Shown piece after piece: positions 62,488-64,000 of a stretch of DNA of 64,000 nucleotides. The notes under the pieces are model-generated. The model saw nothing but the letters and a program-made list of their open reading frames with translations, was not told the origin of the DNA and did no database searches. Position numbers and translations under genes: made by a program. The DNA lies in NCBI RefSeq assembly GCF_003056345.1, contig NZ_PYWB01000003.1, positions 62,001-126,000 on the forward strand. The letters run 5' to 3'. The stretch's first letter is position 1. The number at the start of each line of letters is the position of its first letter. The stretch comes from Devosia submarina. Its GTDB lineage: Bacteria > Pseudomonadota > Alphaproteobacteria > Rhizobiales > Devosiaceae.

Positions 62488-62733
62488 ATGGCAAACAATT
62501 CCACGCCCCATTTTCACAACACCGAAGGCCTGCGCCAAATCGAAGTGGGATCAAAGGAATTCCAGTGTGTCGGCGCCCTACCCCCGTTTGATCATCCCCA
62601 TATCTATCTCGACATGGGCAAAGACAACGAAATCGTCTGCCCTTATTGCTCGACCCATTACATCTATAGCTCGCGTCTTTCGCCCGGCGCGTCAAACCCG
62701 CCCTCGGCGATGTTCCAATCCGACGCTGCCTAG
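62488..62733 (+). CDS. Zinc-finger protein (zf-CHCC)
   Basis: An 81-residue protein with the CHCC zinc site: Cys27, His36, Cys51 and Cys54 (VCPYCSTHY). It is the bacterial relative of the mitochondrial complex I subunit NDUFS6/NUMM and is widespread in alphaproteobacteria. The ATG at 62488 starts MANNSTPHF; the in-frame extension upstream is not conserved-looking. It is ten bases before the FAD monooxygenase gene. Confidence 0.9.
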   Translation: MANNSTPHFHNTEGLRQIEVGSKEFQCVGALPPFDHPHIYLDMGKDNEIVCPYCSTHYIYSSRLSPGASNPPSAMFQSDAA

Positions 62734-62742
62734 CGTCGGCTC

Positions 62743-63924
62743 ATGCCGGGCGACGGCAAGATTTTCTACATCGCTGGCGCGGGCATCACTGGCCTGACGC
62801 TTGCGCTTTCCCTGGCGAAGTTCGGCGCCAGCGTGGTTGTGCTTGAACGAAGCCAAAGCCTCTCCGAATTTGGTGCAGGGCTTCAGATCAGCCCTAACGC
62901 CCGGCTGCTTCTGAATAGGCTCGGGCTGGATGATGCGATATCGGCGCGTAGCATCGAACCCACAGGGATCGACATATACCCATTCCGCCGGCCTGCTCCA
63001 CTGGTCACTCTTGAACTCGGCAGCATCATGCGCGAGCGTTTTGGCTCACCCTACGCCGTCATGCATCGAGCTGATCTTGCCGATGTGCTCTTTAAGGCCG
63101 CCCGGCGTTTTGCCAACATAAACATGATCTTTGGTGTCGGCAGTTGGGGCGCATTCTCCGACGAGCGCGGCGTAACTGTTTCGGTGGCCGAAGCCGATGG
63201 TCAATCCCGCACCGGCCGGGCCGACGCATTGATCGGCGCCGATGGTGTTCATTCCCTCACCCGCCGAACTCTGCTGCAAGGGCGCCAGGCACGTCGTCAG
63301 GGTCGCACCGCCTGGAGAACCTTGCTGCCCTGGAGCAGCATAGAGGGCCATCTAGCGCTCGATCGGGTGTCCGTACTGTTTGGACCCGGCTTCCATCTTG
63401 TGTGCTATCCGCTCCCACACCGGCAACAGGTCAATCTGGTGATGTTCTTGAAGAACACAGGTGCGGAGCCCCTGTCTGAGCCGGTCCTCCCAAGATCGGT
63501 GCACAAGAGCACGCACATTGCGGCGCTGCTGGCCGCTGCCGAAAACACATGGACGGCTTGGCCGCTTTATACGGTAGCCGCTTCCGCCTGGTTCAAGGGC
63601 AATATCGGCCTTGCGGGCGATGCCGCGCACGCCATGGTGCCGTTTCAGGCTCAGGGCGCCGCAATGGGCATTGAAGATGCGGCCGTACTTGCACCTCTTC
63701 TGGTACGGCATGGAAGCGCCGCTGAGGCCTTCGCGCGCTATCAGGATATCCGGCAGAGCCGCGTCAATCGCGTTCGACGGATATCCGAGATGAACGGACA
63801 CATCTTTCACATGGAAGGCCCATTCCGCCTCGCTCGCGACCTCGCAATCTCGCTGCAGGGCAGCCAAGGCCATATCCGCCGCCTCAGTTGGCTCTATGCC
63901 CACGACGCGGGAGTGGTGCCTTGA
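62743..63924 (+). CDS. FAD-dependent monooxygenase (UbiH/salicylate-hydroxylase type)
   Basis: A 393-residue flavin hydroxylase. The dinucleotide motif GAGITG is at 12-17, GADGVHSLTR is the DG motif that binds FAD and NAD(P)H, and GLAGDAAHAMVPFQAQGA is the third motif. The length and EFGAGLQISPNA segment place it near 3- or 6-hydroxybenzoate/salicylate-type enzymes. It probably hydroxylates an aromatic compound; ubiquinone synthesis is an alternative. Confidence 0.92.
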   Translation: MPGDGKIFYIAGAGITGLTLALSLAKFGASVVVLERSQSLSEFGAGLQISPNARLLLNRLGLDDAISARSIEPTGIDIYPFRRPAPLVTLELGSIMRERFGSPYAVMHRADLADVLFKAARRFANINMIFGVGSWGAFSDERGVTVSVAEADGQSRTGRADALIGADGVHSLTRRTLLQGRQARRQGRTAWRTLLPWSSIEGHLALDRVSVLFGPGFHLVCYPLPHRQQVNLVMFLKNTGAEPLSEPVLPRSVHKSTHIAALLAAAENTWTAWPLYTVAASAWFKGNIGLAGDAAHAMVPFQAQGAAMGIEDAAVLAPLLVRHGSAAEAFARYQDIRQSRVNRVRRISEMNGHIFHMEGPFRLARDLAISLQGSQGHIRRLSWLYAHDAGVVP

Positions 63925-64000
63925 CCGCCCGTTTATCCACCGGAACATCAAACAAGTGTGGAACCTTGGCTCCCGGTTCACTCTTGCGTTGGTAGTCCTG
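63925..64000. other. Window end without a callable gene
   Basis: A minus-strand frame is open here (QDYQRKSEPGAKVPHLFDVP) but continues into the monooxygenase gene, so it cannot be told apart from chance. Nothing else is seen. Confidence 0.3.

Noticed and set aside
1..64000. CRISPR arrays, rRNA and tRNA genes
   Set aside because: No regularly spaced repeats and no rRNA or tRNA sequence blocks were found by reading.

Overview
The window looks like a high-GC chromosomal segment of an alphaproteobacterium, most likely Hyphomicrobiales (Devosia/Pelagibacterium-like). This rests on gene content: a caa3-type oxidase with fused subunits I and III, DUF2336, PAS_5, BTLCP and DUF3126 proteins, palindromic REP elements of the type common in this order, and several perfect CtrA boxes (TTAA-N7-TTAA). 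No rRNA, tRNA, CRISPR array, integrase or transposase was seen.

Layout. 1-8717: a carbohydrate-utilisation operon with a peptide/oligosaccharide-type ABC importer (end of the binding protein, two permeases, two ATPases), a GH43/GH32-like protein, a PfkB kinase and a GH65 glycoside phosphorylase. 8754-13458: a stress-type SDR, then a cobalamin riboswitch followed by a BtuCDF-like importer. 13586-22246: cytochrome b561, a compact caa3 oxidase operon (subunit II with a heme c domain, a I-III fusion, a small membrane protein, a CtaG-like protein, a tri-heme cytochrome c), and a convergent membrane PQQ dehydrogenase preceded by an aldehyde dehydrogenase. 24004-26590: TetR-epimerase pair and two small genes.

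27032-38959: an extracellular or capsular polysaccharide locus (Wzc-like co-polymerase, GT26, three GT4-type transferases, flippase, acyltransferase, polymerase/ligase). It also holds a SGNH protein without a signal peptide, preceded by a 53-residue ORF, and a gene of the RCAP_rcc01079 family of gene-transfer-agent/phage head-spike base proteins. In Rhodobacter the GTA head spikes bind the recipient's capsule, so this co-location is the most intriguing feature of the window.

39094-54135: NAD kinase, DUF2336 protein, a 56-residue membrane peptide, a lytic transglycosylase behind tandem CtrA boxes, nitroreductase, two secreted proteins of unknown function, a GIY-YIG nuclease enclosed by perfect 41-bp inverted REP copies, an accessory gene beside a broken gene, phosphohexomutase and sugar epimerase, arfB, thrS, yidD and an IscU-like protein without its third cysteine. 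54278-63924: folE, hisI, rhomboid protease, PAS_5 and PilZ proteins, a transglutaminase-like peptidase, small conserved genes, cysE, an alpha/beta hydrolase, a zinc-ribbon protein and a FAD monooxygenase. Two further CtrA boxes lie here, at divergent promoters.
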